64,000 nt of DNA from Amycolatopsis lurida (GCF_900105055.1 NZ_FNTA01000004.1:3131501-3195500), one strand, 5' to 3'. Shown: positions 51,249-59,870, counted from the first letter of the stretch. Numbers and translations: made by a program. The notes: generated from the sequence alone by a model not told the origin.

Positions 51249-52418
51249 TCACGCACCTGCCGCGGCGAGCTCGGCGGCCTTGTCGGCCGCGTTGTCCATT
51301 GTGTCCACCACGGTGACGAGCGGGTGGTTCGCGTCGGCAAGGATCTGACGTCCCTCGACGACGTTGTTGCCGTCCAGCCGCACGACGAGCGGCTTGGTGG
51401 CCTCGTCGCCCAGGATCTTCAGCGCTTCGACGATGCCGTTCGCGACCGCGTCGCAAGCGGTGATGCCACCGAAGACGTTGACGAAGACGCTCTTCACGTC
51501 GGTGTCGTTGAGGATGACGTCCAGACCGGCCGCCATGACCTCGGCCGAAGCGCCGCCGCCGATGTCGAGGAAGTTGGCGGGCTTGACGCCACCGTGCTTC
51601 TCGCCCGCGTACGCCACGACGTCCAGCGTGGACATCACGAGGCCCGCGCCGTTGCCGATGATGCCGACCTCGCCGTCGAGCTTGACGTAGTTGAGGTCCT
51701 TGGCCTTGGCCTTCGCCTCGAGCGGGTTCTCCGCGTCCTTGTCGACCAGGGCCTCGTGGCCCGGCTGACGGAACGAGGCGTTCTCGTCGAGGGTGACCTT
51801 GCCGTCGAGGGCGATGATCTTGTCCTGCGGGTCACGAACCAGCGGGTTGACCTCGACCAGCGTGGCGTCCTCGGAGACGAAGGTCTCCCAGAGCTTCACG
51901 ACGACGTCGGCGGCCTCGTCGACGATCTTCTCCGGGAACTTGCCCGCGGTCAGGATCTCGACGGCCTTCGCCTTGTCGACACCGGCGATCGCGTCGACCG
52001 GGATCTTCGCGAGCGCTTCGGGACGCTCGACGGCCAGCTGCTCGATCTCCACGCCGCCTTCGGCGGAAGCCATCGCGAGGAAGGTGCGGTTCGCACGGTC
52101 CAGCAGGAAGGAGAAGTAGTACTCCTCGGAAATGTCCGAGGCTTCGGCCACCAGCACGCGACGCGTGATGTGGCCCTTGATGTCCAGGCCGAGGATCGCC
52201 TCGGCCTTCTCGGCGGCCTCATCCGGCGTCTGGGCCAGCTTGACGCCGCCCGCCTTGCCGCGGCCGCCGGTCTTGACCTGGGCCTTGATGACGACCTGGT
52301 TGCCGATCTTCTCGGCGGTGGCCTTGGCTTCTTCGGGGGTGTTTGCCACGGCACCCGGCAGAACCGGTACTCCGTGGGCGGCGAAGAGATCCCTCGCCTG
52401 GTACTCGTAGAGGTCCAC
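51249..52418 (-). CDS. sucC: Succinyl-CoA synthetase beta subunit
   Basis: 389 aa, normal length. ATP-grasp fold (VVIKAQVKTGGRGKAGGVKL) and nucleotide-binding segment ALDGKVTLDENASFRQP. NVFGGITACDAVA is a family signature. GTG 52418 (VDLYEYQARDLFAAHGVPV) has GGAG upstream; a longer frame to 52445 is not needed. First gene of sucCD. Confidence 0.97.
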   Translation of the reverse strand: MDLYEYQARDLFAAHGVPVLPGAVANTPEEAKATAEKIGNQVVIKAQVKTGGRGKAGGVKLAQTPDEAAEKAEAILGLDIKGHITRRVLVAEASDISEEYYFSFLLDRANRTFLAMASAEGGVEIEQLAVERPEALAKIPVDAIAGVDKAKAVEILTAGKFPEKIVDEAADVVVKLWETFVSEDATLVEVNPLVRDPQDKIIALDGKVTLDENASFRQPGHEALVDKDAENPLEAKAKAKDLNYVKLDGEVGIIGNGAGLVMSTLDVVAYAGEKHGGVKPANFLDIGGGASAEVMAAGLDVILNDTDVKSVFVNVFGGITACDAVANGIVEALKILGDEATKPLVVRLDGNNVVEGRQILADANHPLVTVVDTMDNAADKAAELAAAGA

Positions 52419-52535
52419 TACTCCAGTCTCCTGACGACACGCCACTGTGGTGGTCCGTTGCCGGACCGCGCTGTCGGACCAGTCGAGGTTAGCGACCTGC
52501 GCAGAAGCAGGGGACTCCGCACCTGGTGAAGTCGG

Positions 52536-52895
52536 TCACCGTACGCGGTCAGACGGTGTTTCCACGGTGTGAGACCGCACACCGGAGACCCAGTTCGCCG
52601 CGTCTTCCAGGCTTTCGAAGGCGTTCTCGAACCCGCTCGGGCCGTTACCGACCGCGAAGAGAAGAACGCCGGGGACGGCGTCGGCCAGCCCCTCCGGTTC
52701 GCTCGCGCCGCACAGGACGCCGAGGATGTCGGGATCCTCCTGTTCGACCGTCCTGGCCATTTGGTCGACCGTGTCGAGGCGCCCGGCATAGACGACCTCG
52801 ACGCCGTCATCACGCAGCAACCGTCCGAGAGCGACCGCCGCGCCTTCCTCGACGTCGAACTCGGCCAACACGACGCGAAGAAGACGGCGCGTCAT
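52536..52895 (-). CDS. Cobalamin-binding-fold protein without the B12 histidine
   Basis: 119 aa. Resembles the C-terminal domain of methylmalonyl-CoA mutase: LLRDDGVEVVYAGRLDTVDQ and EDPDILGVLCGASEPEGL fit the flavodoxin-like core. The B12 motif DxHxxG is replaced by FDVEEG, so histidine ligation is lost and cobalamin binding is unlikely. ATG 52895 overlaps the TGA of the upstream membrane protein gene (ATGA). Conserved coupling suggests a joint function. Confidence 0.75.
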   Translation of the reverse strand: MTRRLLRVVLAEFDVEEGAAVALGRLLRDDGVEVVYAGRLDTVDQMARTVEQEDPDILGVLCGASEPEGLADAVPGVLLFAVGNGPSGFENAFESLEDAANWVSGVRSHTVETPSDRVR

Positions 52896-54733
52896 CCGGC
52901 CCGCCGTGCGCCCGCGACGGCCATCCCGGCCGTGACGAGGGTGACGGCGGCACCGCCCAGCGCGAGCCAGAACCCGATCCCGGCCGACGAGCCGTCGTAC
53001 TCCGAGCCGACCAGTGGGAGTTCCGCCGCGCGCAGGCCGAGCACCAGCGCGGCCCCGGCCAAGGCGGAAGCCGCCGCGGCCGGCCGGGAGCGCGGAACGA
53101 GCGCGTACAGGCCGAGGACGACCGCGAGCGCGCCGAGCAGGCCCCACGACGCCGCGCCGAAGTCCGACCACAGCCCGGGAGCGGTGTAGCCGGGCGCGGT
53201 GAACACCGGCGAGCCGAACGCGGCGATCGCCAGTATCGCCGCCGCGACGAGCGGGGTGAGCACATTCCCGCCGGCCCGCGTTCCGTCGAGGCCGGTGTCC
53301 AGTTCCGCGTTGTCGTCATCGTCGGAGACGTCGCGCTCCACGACGCCGGTGATCACCGCGGCGAGGGCGGCCACGGCCGCCAGCACGAGCGCGACGAACG
53401 TCCACGTGACGCCGGGGCCCGCCGAAAAGCCGACCTTGTCCGGCAACGGCAGGTCGACGCCGAACAGCGCCGGGTCCACCGCCTTGTCCTCGGTCACGGA
53501 CAGGGCCGCGCTCAGCACCGCCGCGCCCGCGAGGACGACACCCGCCCACGTGGCCGCGACGACTCCCCTGGCGAACGCCGAGAGCCGCGGCACGAAGACG
53601 AACAGCGCGGGCACGGCGAGCACGACCGCGGCGCCGAGCAGCAGCCAGCGCGCCGGTGTCTCGGGTACCGGCGTCGGACCATTGGCCTTCAGCACCGGGG
53701 CCAGCGCACCCGCCGCCGCGGCCGCGGCGGCGAGCAGAGCCAGACCGCCGGTGGCCAGCCGCCACCAGAACAGCCCCGGCAGCTTGGCCTCGCCCGCCAT
53801 GTCCCCGGTGACGGCCTCGCGCGTTTCCGTGACGTCGAACCGGGTGAAGGCCAGCCCCACCAGCGCCATGCCCGCGACGGTCACGACCACCGAACCCGGC
53901 GCGACCGAAAGCCGGTCCACGACCAGTCCCGCGATCACGGGCGGGACACCGACCGCGAGCGCGGCCAGCCCCGCTCCGGCGAATCCGCCCTTGCCGACCT
54001 CGGCCGAGGGCGAACTCACCGCCACGAGCGCGGTCAGCGGCAGCAAGGCCGCGAGCAACAGGTATCCGGCCATCGCGACGGTCGGGCCCTCGAAGGCGTT
54101 CTTGGCCAGCAGGTACGCGTTGCCCGAACCGAACGGCGCGAGGAGCAGGCCGACCCCGCCCGCCACACCGAGCACTGGCCCGAGCAGCCGCCAGCGGCGC
54201 CGTCCGTCGAGCTCGCCCGCCAGTTCCGCCTCGTCGCGGGCGGCCCCGGCGGCGAACGCGCCGGCCGCGAGCGTGAGCAGATGGCCCGCCACCAGCGGCC
54301 ACAGCCCCGGTCCCGCCGGAGGCAGCGCGAGCAGCCTGTCGGCGAGGAACAGTTCCGGGCGCGCGGCGAGGGAGCCGTCGGCGAGCAGCTGCAGATCCAG
54401 CAGCAGCCGTCCGGGCGCGAGCGCGGTGAGCCCGAGGACCAGCCCAGCCGCGAGCCCTGAGCGTCCGGTGGCCAGCGCGTAGAGCACGGCCGCCGCGGGC
54501 GCCAAGGCCAGCACGACCAGTAGCGGAGCGGCGATGAAACCGGGCGAACCGCCCTGGATGACGGGCAGCAGCGCGCCGGCGGCCAGCGCTACCGCACCGG
54601 CCGACACCAGCCCCGCCGACAGCAGGAGCGCTCGCGGGCGGGGGCCCGGTTCGCTCCGGAGAAGTTCGGCGGACGCGGTACCGGGGACGGCTTGCCCGGC
54701 GGAATCGCCAGGGTGCCGTGAGCGCGAAGTCAT
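52892..54733 (-). CDS. Large multi-pass membrane protein
   Basis: About 613 aa with many Ala/Leu/Val/Gly-rich membrane segments and few charged loops. No transporter, kinase or glycosyltransferase motif identified. A short acidic cytoplasmic loop (RDVSDDDDNAELDTG) lies about two-thirds through. ATG 54733 is chosen (a TTG 54751 is in frame) after a TAGCGT -10-like box. Translationally coupled to the B12-fold gene. Confidence 0.8.
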   Translation of the reverse strand: MTSRSRHPGDSAGQAVPGTASAELLRSEPGPRPRALLLSAGLVSAGAVALAAGALLPVIQGGSPGFIAAPLLVVLALAPAAAVLYALATGRSGLAAGLVLGLTALAPGRLLLDLQLLADGSLAARPELFLADRLLALPPAGPGLWPLVAGHLLTLAAGAFAAGAARDEAELAGELDGRRRWRLLGPVLGVAGGVGLLLAPFGSGNAYLLAKNAFEGPTVAMAGYLLLAALLPLTALVAVSSPSAEVGKGGFAGAGLAALAVGVPPVIAGLVVDRLSVAPGSVVVTVAGMALVGLAFTRFDVTETREAVTGDMAGEAKLPGLFWWRLATGGLALLAAAAAAAGALAPVLKANGPTPVPETPARWLLLGAAVVLAVPALFVFVPRLSAFARGVVAATWAGVVLAGAAVLSAALSVTEDKAVDPALFGVDLPLPDKVGFSAGPGVTWTFVALVLAAVAALAAVITGVVERDVSDDDDNAELDTGLDGTRAGGNVLTPLVAAAILAIAAFGSPVFTAPGYTAPGLWSDFGAASWGLLGALAVVLGLYALVPRSRPAAAASALAGAALVLGLRAAELPLVGSEYDGSSAGIGFWLALGGAAVTLVTAGMAVAGARRAG

Positions 54734-55251
54734 CGACGGCGACGCTAGCAAGCCGTAGTGGGCATGGCCCGGCAGCAGGGCGCGCCGCAGGTCTCACCGG
54801 CGCTGGGCCAGGCCACTGAAGAGGCCTGGACGCCGTCCGCTAGGTCCGGTTCGCGGTTTTCCTGCCCCCGGCGGCCCCTGACGACACAGGCGCATAAGTC
54901 CGCCCAGTCCGGGTAGACCTCCTTCAACACCGTCGGGCAACCGCTTATTTCCCTCGTTTGCCTTCTTTTCGGCCCTCCGATACGCCCGAACAGCCCTCTG
55001 ATCTTGTAACGCAAGTCACATGGTTGCGAGTAAACCTCCTCTAACTTTGGGTAATTTTCACTGGACAACGGCCAGATCACCGTCGCCCGATCGGCCGAGA
55101 GCGCCGCCAGATCTTGCTGATCGGGGTGCCGCTTCGTTACTGTCCCGGGGTCCCCATTACAGTCAGATCACGAATGAGAGCACCGAACGAACCACCCCCG
55201 AGGTTCTTCACCGGGATCCCCCGCCCGGGCTCTTGATCCGACTCCCCGAAC
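54734..55251. other. 518-bp gap between membrane protein and M23 peptidase genes
   Basis: The largest gene-free stretch. Notably lower GC at 54900-55060. A reading frame on the minus strand (54745-55080) has atypical codon use and no resemblance to known proteins and is not called. It contains a GTAAC/GTCAC direct repeat at 55006-55019 (described separately) and the M23 promoter. No riboswitch recognised. Confidence 0.65.
55006..55019 (+). promoter_or_regulatory. Possible MtrA-type direct repeat upstream of the M23 gene
   Basis: GTAAC (55006-55010) and GTCAC (55015-55019) repeat with a 9-bp period, as in MtrA response-regulator boxes before cell-wall hydrolase genes. A further GTTAC lies at about 55135-55139. 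Weak evidence; the distance to the start (about 230 bp) is long. Confidence 0.35.
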
Positions 55252-56085
55252 ATGGAAGGCCCCGTCTTGGCTTCACACCGCTCCCCCGGCGGCCAAGCTC
55301 CTTCCCCGGCGCTCGAGAACGCACTGGATGGTGCGGTCGTCCGCGTCCGGGGCTCGCACCGCCTGTCGCCCCCGTCCTCCGCTCTTCGCGGTCGTGTCGT
55401 GGTCGCAGCCGTCGCTGCCGGCGCCTTCGCGGCCGCCGCTGCCGGGCAGACCCTGAAGTCCGTTTCGGAATCCTCCGACGCCGCCGTCACGCCGCTGGCC
55501 AGCACTCAGGACGCGAGCGCCTCGTTCGCCCTCGGTGGCGGAGCCGGTGGTGGCGCACCCGAGCTGCTGCCGACGAGCCAGTCGACGAACGCCTCCGCCG
55601 AAGCCCAGAAGCTCTCGGAGAACAACAGCATCACCCAGGCCCGGGTCAAGCGTGAGGCCGAAGCGGCCCGCAAGGCCGAAGAAGAGGCCAAGCGTCCCAA
55701 GACCTGCATGCCCGCCAAGGGCACCTTCACCTCGGGCTTCGGCGCCCGGTGGGGCACGAGCCACCTCGGCATCGACATCGCGGCCCCGATCGGCACGCCG
55801 ATCGTCGCGGCCTCCGACGGCACGGTCATCGAAGCCGGCCCGGCCAGCGGTTTCGGCCTCTGGGTCAAGGTCCAGCTCGCCGACGGCACCATCCACGTCT
55901 ACGGCCACATGAACTCGTTCTCCGTCCGCGAAGGCCAGAAGGTCAAGTGCGGCGAGGAGATCGCCGAGGTCGGCAACCGTGGTCAGAGCACCGGCCCGCA
56001 CCTGCACTTCGAGGTCTGGCAGAACGGCACGAAGAAGATCGACCCGCGCCCGTGGCTCGCCGCCCGTGGCGTGAACGTCGGCTGA
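55252..56085 (+). CDS. M23-family peptidoglycan endopeptidase
   Basis: 277 aa. Internal signal-anchor (ALRGRVVVAAVAAGAFAAAA), a Ser/Ala-rich and then helical linker (EAQKLSENNSITQARVKREA), and a C-terminal LytM domain with HLGIDIA, YGHM and HLHFEV zinc ligands. Cleaves peptide crosslinks of the cell wall. Orthologous in position to Rv0950c. ATG 55252 is given; TTG 55267 with GGAAGG upstream is a serious alternative. Located divergent from the large membrane protein gene, whose promoter shares the gap. Confidence 0.92.
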   Translation: MEGPVLASHRSPGGQAPSPALENALDGAVVRVRGSHRLSPPSSALRGRVVVAAVAAGAFAAAAAGQTLKSVSESSDAAVTPLASTQDASASFALGGGAGGGAPELLPTSQSTNASAEAQKLSENNSITQARVKREAEAARKAEEEAKRPKTCMPAKGTFTSGFGARWGTSHLGIDIAAPIGTPIVAASDGTVIEAGPASGFGLWVKVQLADGTIHVYGHMNSFSVREGQKVKCGEEIAEVGNRGQSTGPHLHFEVWQNGTKKIDPRPWLAARGVNVG

Positions 56086-56287
56086 TCGAGCCTCGGCTTT
56101 CCTTTCACCACACCGTTTCACCACTCCGGTGGCTACGCCCGCGATGAGGGCGCGCCGGGCAACGACGCTCTGGCGCGCCTTCCACGCCTCCGCTTCCCGC
56201 TTTGAAGCCATCGGCTTCGAGCACACGGGGAAGCGTCGTAGGCCGTCCGGCCCGGAGCACATGTGGTCTTCGAGGCCCTCAAAGCCC

Positions 56288-56638
56288 TCACGCGACGCCG
56301 TCGGCCCGCTTCCTGACGAAGTACCCCACGGCGATCTGCCAGACGGTGCAGAGACCGGCCGGGCGCCGTTCGATCGGCCGCCATCCGGCGAAAAGTCCCC
56401 GGGAACGAGTCCGGCACCCGGCTGGCCGCGGCCCGAACAGCCATCGCCGCGCGTGACCGCATACGACGCACCGTCCGGCCCCGTCCGGTTCGTGCGTCCG
56501 CAGTAACGCGCGCCAGGCCGCGACCAGCCTGAGCACTTCCGGCGGTTCCGGACCCCGATCCGTCCCCGCCCCTTCTTCAACACCCCGCAAGTACTCGAGT
56601 ACCCCACTCGAGAGAACCCCAAACAAGACCCCGTCCAC
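56288..56638 (-). CDS. Small cysteine-rich protein under an SOS box
   Basis: 116 aa. A helical N-terminus (VLEYLRGVEEGAG; VLRLVAAWRALLRTHEPD) precedes RCVVCGHARRW, then two further cysteines (AGCRTRS; LCTVWQIAVGYFVRK), a possible zinc ribbon. Similar short proteins of unknown function are common in the Pseudonocardiaceae. GTG 56638 has AGGAGGAGGG upstream and the TAGGCT -10-like box just before it lies next to a LexA box (56699-56714). It is thus probably DNA-damage-inducible. No enzymatic motif. Confidence 0.75.
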   Translation of the reverse strand: MDGVLFGVLSSGVLEYLRGVEEGAGTDRGPEPPEVLRLVAAWRALLRTHEPDGAGRCVVCGHARRWLFGPRPAGCRTRSRGLFAGWRPIERRPAGLCTVWQIAVGYFVRKRADGVA

Positions 56639-56698
56639 ACCGCTGCGCCCCCTCCTCCTGAACGGGGCACACCGGCTCTTCCAGCCTACCCCAGCGCA

Positions 56699-56714
56699 TC
56701 GAACTCGTGTTCGA
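56699..56714 (-). promoter_or_regulatory. LexA (SOS) box before the small cysteine-rich gene
   Basis: TCGAACACGAGTTCGA on the gene's strand: perfect TCGAAC/GTTCGA arms, centre one base off the usual RNRY. It lies 61 bp upstream of GTG 56638 and downstream of the pcrA stop. Confidence 0.85.
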
Positions 56715-56778
56715 TGGCACAGGTATACGGGAGGGGTCCGACAATTTTCGCGAGCGGCGAAGAAACCGCAGGTCAGGG

Positions 56779-59193
56779 CTAGAGTTTGACCATCGGGACG
56801 CTGCCGATGAGCATCAGCCGGACCTTGCCGGCGGCGCCGAAGTCGATCGTCGCCGTGGCCCGGGGGCCCGCGCCGTCGCAGGCGACGACGGTCCCGAGTC
56901 CGTACTTGTCGTGGCTGACCCTGTCGCCGACGTCCAGTTTGAGCGCGACGGTGTCCTTCCAGCCCTTGCCGAACGGGCTCGTGCTCGCCGACCTCGAAGG
57001 CGACGAGCCACCGCCACGGCTCCCCCACGTCGTCGCGGCACGCGGCGATCCACCCGACGAACCGAAGCCGCCGGAAGAAGAGGAAGGCGCGAGCCTGCGC
57101 CAATCGACCAGATCGGCGGGCAGCTCGTCGAGGAACCGCGAGGCCGGGTTCATCTGCGGCTGGCCCCAAGCGGAGCGCACCATCGAACGGGAGACGTACA
57201 GCCTCTTCCTCGCCCGCGTGATCGCGACGTAGGCGAGCCGGCGCTCTTCGGCGAGTTCGGTCGGGTCACCGAGCGCGCGCATATGCGGGAAGATCCCGTC
57301 TTCCCAGCCCGTTCCGAAGACGACCGGGTACTCCAGGCCCTTCGCCGTGTGCACGGTCATCAGCGTGACCACACCCGCGTCATGCCCGTCAGCGTCGTCT
57401 CCGCCGTCGGGCGACGGGACCGAATCCGCGTCCGCCACCAGCGACACCCGCTCCAGGAACGCGGGCAGCGAGCCCGGCTCCGGCACACCGGGGTCCGCGG
57501 TGTCGATTTCGGGGAGTTCGCCGTCCGGACCGGCGACCTCGGTGGTGAATTCGGTGAACTCCCGCGCGACGGTGACGAGTTCCGTCAGGTTCTCCACCCG
57601 CGACGCGTCCTGCGGGTCTTCGGACTCCTCGAGTTCCGCGCGATAGCCCGTGCGCTCCAGGACCGCTTCGAGGATGTCGGCGACTTCCGCGCCGCCCTGG
57701 ACGACCTCGCCGAGCTCGTCCATCAGCTCGACGAAACCGGTGATCGCCTTGGCGGAGCGCGGGTTCAGCAACGGCACCTCGCCATTGACGGCACCGCGCA
57801 ACGCCTGCGCGAACGAGATGCGCTCGCGCTCGGCGTACGTCGCGATGACCGCTTCGGCGCGGTCGCCGATGCCTCGTTTGGGGACGTTGAGGATGCGGCG
57901 CAGGCTGACGGTGTCCTCCGGGTTCGCCAGCACCCTCAGGTACGCGAGCATGTCCCGGACCTCGCGCCGTTCGTAGAACCGCACCCCGCCGACGACCTTG
58001 TACGGCAGGCCGAGGCGGATGAAGATCTCTTCGAAGACACGGGACTGGTTGTTGGTGCGGTAGAAGACGGCGACGTCGGAGTAGTCCGCTTCGCCCTTGT
58101 CCGCCAGCGCGTCGATCTCGCCCGCGACGAACGCCGCTTCGTCGTGCTCGTTGTCCGCGACGTAGCCGACGATCTTCTCGCCGTCACCGGAATCGGTCCA
58201 CAGCCGCTTCGCGCGCCTGTTCGGGTTTCGCGCGATGACCGCGTTCGCCGCGTTCAGGATCGTCTGGGTCGAGCGGTAGTTCTGCTCCAGCAGCACGGTC
58301 CGCGCGTTCGGGAAGTCGCGTTCGAATTCCTCGATGTTGCGGATCGTCGCGCCGCGGAAGGCGTAGATCGACTGGTCGGCGTCACCCACGACGCACAGCT
58401 CGGCGGGCTCGATCCCGGCCTCGTTCGCCTCGGTGCCCACCAGCTCGCGGACCAGCGTGTACTGCGCGTGGTTCGTGTCCTGGTACTCGTCGACCAGCAC
58501 GTGCCGGAACCGCCGCCGGTAGTACTCGGCGACGTCCGGGTACCGCTGCAGGAGTTCGACCGTCCGCATGATGAGGTCGTCGAAGTCGAACGCGTTGGCC
58601 TGGTTCAGCCGCCGCTGGTACTCGACGTAGACCTCGGCGACGCGGCGTTCGAGGTCGTTGCCCGCGTCGGCGACCGCCGTCTCCGGATCGATCAGTTCGT
58701 TCTTGAGGTTCGAGATGTGCACGGCCAGCGTGCGCGCGGCGTACTTCTTCGGGTCGATGTCGAGATCCCGGGCGACGAGGGTGATGAGCCGCTTCGTGTC
58801 GTCCGAGTCGTAGATCGAGAAACTCGACGACATCTCCAGCGTTTTGGCCTCACGCCGCAGGATCCGCACGCACATGGAGTGGAACGTCGACACCCACATG
58901 GCGTTCGCGCGGCGGCCGACGAGGTCGCTCACCCGCTCTCGCATCTCCGCGGCCGCCTTGTTGGTGAACGTGATCGCCATGATCTGGCCGGGATGCACGT
59001 CCCGTTCGGCCAGCAGATACGCGATCCGCCTGGTCAGCACCCGGGTCTTGCCGGAGCCCGCGCCCGCGACGACCAGCAGCGGCGAGCCCGCATGGGTCAC
59101 GGCCTCGCGCTGTGCCGGGTTCAGGTCGTCGAGCAGGTCCGAGTGCCGAGGCTTGGCCGGACCGTCCGCTGGGAGATCGAAGAGGGTGTTCAT
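56779..59193 (-). CDS. pcrA: ATP-dependent DNA helicase PcrA/UvrD1
   Basis: 804 aa superfamily 1A 3'-5' helicase. Walker A GAGSGKT, motif II VDEYQDT, QSIYAFRGA, motif IV NYRST, motif V TVHTAKGLE and motif VI VAITRARK are all present. A Gly/Ser-rich linker leads to a Tudor-like C-terminus (GDRVSHDKYGLGTVV). Works in repair and replication restart; equivalent to mycobacterial Rv0949 (uvrD1). ATG start. Only a distant SOS box exists downstream, none is seen before the start codon. Confidence 0.96.
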   Translation of the reverse strand: MNTLFDLPADGPAKPRHSDLLDDLNPAQREAVTHAGSPLLVVAGAGSGKTRVLTRRIAYLLAERDVHPGQIMAITFTNKAAAEMRERVSDLVGRRANAMWVSTFHSMCVRILRREAKTLEMSSSFSIYDSDDTKRLITLVARDLDIDPKKYAARTLAVHISNLKNELIDPETAVADAGNDLERRVAEVYVEYQRRLNQANAFDFDDLIMRTVELLQRYPDVAEYYRRRFRHVLVDEYQDTNHAQYTLVRELVGTEANEAGIEPAELCVVGDADQSIYAFRGATIRNIEEFERDFPNARTVLLEQNYRSTQTILNAANAVIARNPNRRAKRLWTDSGDGEKIVGYVADNEHDEAAFVAGEIDALADKGEADYSDVAVFYRTNNQSRVFEEIFIRLGLPYKVVGGVRFYERREVRDMLAYLRVLANPEDTVSLRRILNVPKRGIGDRAEAVIATYAERERISFAQALRGAVNGEVPLLNPRSAKAITGFVELMDELGEVVQGGAEVADILEAVLERTGYRAELEESEDPQDASRVENLTELVTVAREFTEFTTEVAGPDGELPEIDTADPGVPEPGSLPAFLERVSLVADADSVPSPDGGDDADGHDAGVVTLMTVHTAKGLEYPVVFGTGWEDGIFPHMRALGDPTELAEERRLAYVAITRARKRLYVSRSMVRSAWGQPQMNPASRFLDELPADLVDWRRLAPSSSSGGFGSSGGSPRAATTWGSRGGGSSPSRSASTSPFGKGWKDTVALKLDVGDRVSHDKYGLGTVVACDGAGPRATATIDFGAAGKVRLMLIGSVPMVKL

Positions 59194-59283
59194 CGCCGGT
59201 CCACGCTACAGCGCCGGGCGTAGGCGGTGTTGCCGCCTGCCGTCCGACGCGCGAGCGGTGTTCGCGGCGGAGGATCGGATGCC

Positions 59284-59703
59284 ATGGACACCAACGGAAT
59301 TCCCTCCCGGCTCAGGGCGGCCGACACCGACCGGGAGCGGGTCGTCTCGCTCATCCAGGCCGCCGGCGGCGAAGGCCGTCTCACCCTCGAAGAAGTGGAA
59401 GAGCGGCTCGGCACTGTGTATTCCACCAAGTACACGGACGAGCTCGCCGCGCTCACGGCCGATCTGCCGAAACCCGTGCCGAAGCGGCGCCTGGTCGCCT
59501 TCGGGCATCCGGCGGTGCGGATCCATCTCGCGGTCGCCGTCGTGCTTTCGGTGCTGCTGATCGTCCGCTGGACGGCTTCGGGGACGCCGTTCTTCTGGCC
59601 TGCGATGCCGATGTTCTGGCTGGCCATGAGCGTCCTGGTGCACGCCCGTGTCCGCGGAGCGCGCCGCCGCTTCGAGCCGGAGGAGGGTTTCGCTGTGGCA
59701 TAA
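59284..59703 (+). CDS. DUF1707 membrane protein
   Basis: 139 aa. N-terminal DUF1707 (RLRAADTDRERVVSLIQAAG; EGRLTLEEVEERLGTVYS; ELAALTADLP) and two membrane segments. GGAGG upstream of ATG 59284. Its last bases provide part of the -10 box of the chorismate mutase leader, so the two transcription units are tightly packed. Function unknown. Confidence 0.87.
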   Translation: MDTNGIPSRLRAADTDRERVVSLIQAAGGEGRLTLEEVEERLGTVYSTKYTDELAALTADLPKPVPKRRLVAFGHPAVRIHLAVAVVLSVLLIVRWTASGTPFFWPAMPMFWLAMSVLVHARVRGARRRFEPEEGFAVA

Positions 59704-59711
59704 TGATGCGC

Positions 59712-59771
59712 ATGCGGCACGTGACGCGATTTTTTTACGGGACCCGGACTCCGGCTCCCGTGATCGCATAG
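59712..59771 (+). CDS. Aromatic leader peptide of the chorismate mutase attenuator
   Basis: 19-codon ORF MRHVTRFFYGTRTPAPVIA. Three consecutive aromatic codons (Phe-Phe-Tyr, 59730-59738) sit near its start. CATAAT (59699-59704) is a good -10 box whose start point falls at or next to the ATG, so the leader is probably translated from a leaderless mRNA. Immediately downstream lie the pause, antiterminator and terminator hairpins described next. It should sense charged tRNA-Phe/Tyr. Confidence 0.75.
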   Translation: MRHVTRFFYGTRTPAPVIA

Positions 59772-59821
59772 TGCCGAAATGCCATCACCCGAAGCCCCGG
59801 AGTCCACGGACCCCGGGGCTT
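59738..59821 (+). promoter_or_regulatory. Transcription attenuator before chorismate mutase
   Basis: Three mutually exclusive structures: a hairpin CGGGA..CCGG/CCGG..TCCCG at 59738-59760; an antiterminator pairing GGACTCCGG (59746-59754) with CCGGAGTCC (59797-59805); and a terminator stem AAGCCCCGG (59792-59800) with CCGGGGCTT (59813-59821). A further stem 60-64/84-88 spans the leader stop. Stalling at Phe-Phe-Tyr would free GGACTCCGG to form the antiterminator. No long T-tract follows the terminator. Confidence 0.75.
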
Positions 59822-59870
59822 TACGCTGTTCCGGGGGCCAGCAGGGAATCCGGACCGAAGAGAGGTCCCG

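Noticed and set aside
52526..54460. 644-codon plus-strand frame
   Set aside because: Antisense of the large membrane protein; Arg/Gly/Glu-rich with no family match.
54745..55080. 111-codon minus-strand frame in the gap before the M23 gene
   Set aside because: Contains atypical codons, no ribosome site and no resemblance to known proteins; overlaps the low-GC promoter region.
54961..55251. Possible ydaO-type (c-di-AMP) riboswitch upstream of the M23 peptidase
   Set aside because: The conserved core and terminal stems of that riboswitch were not found in the leader.
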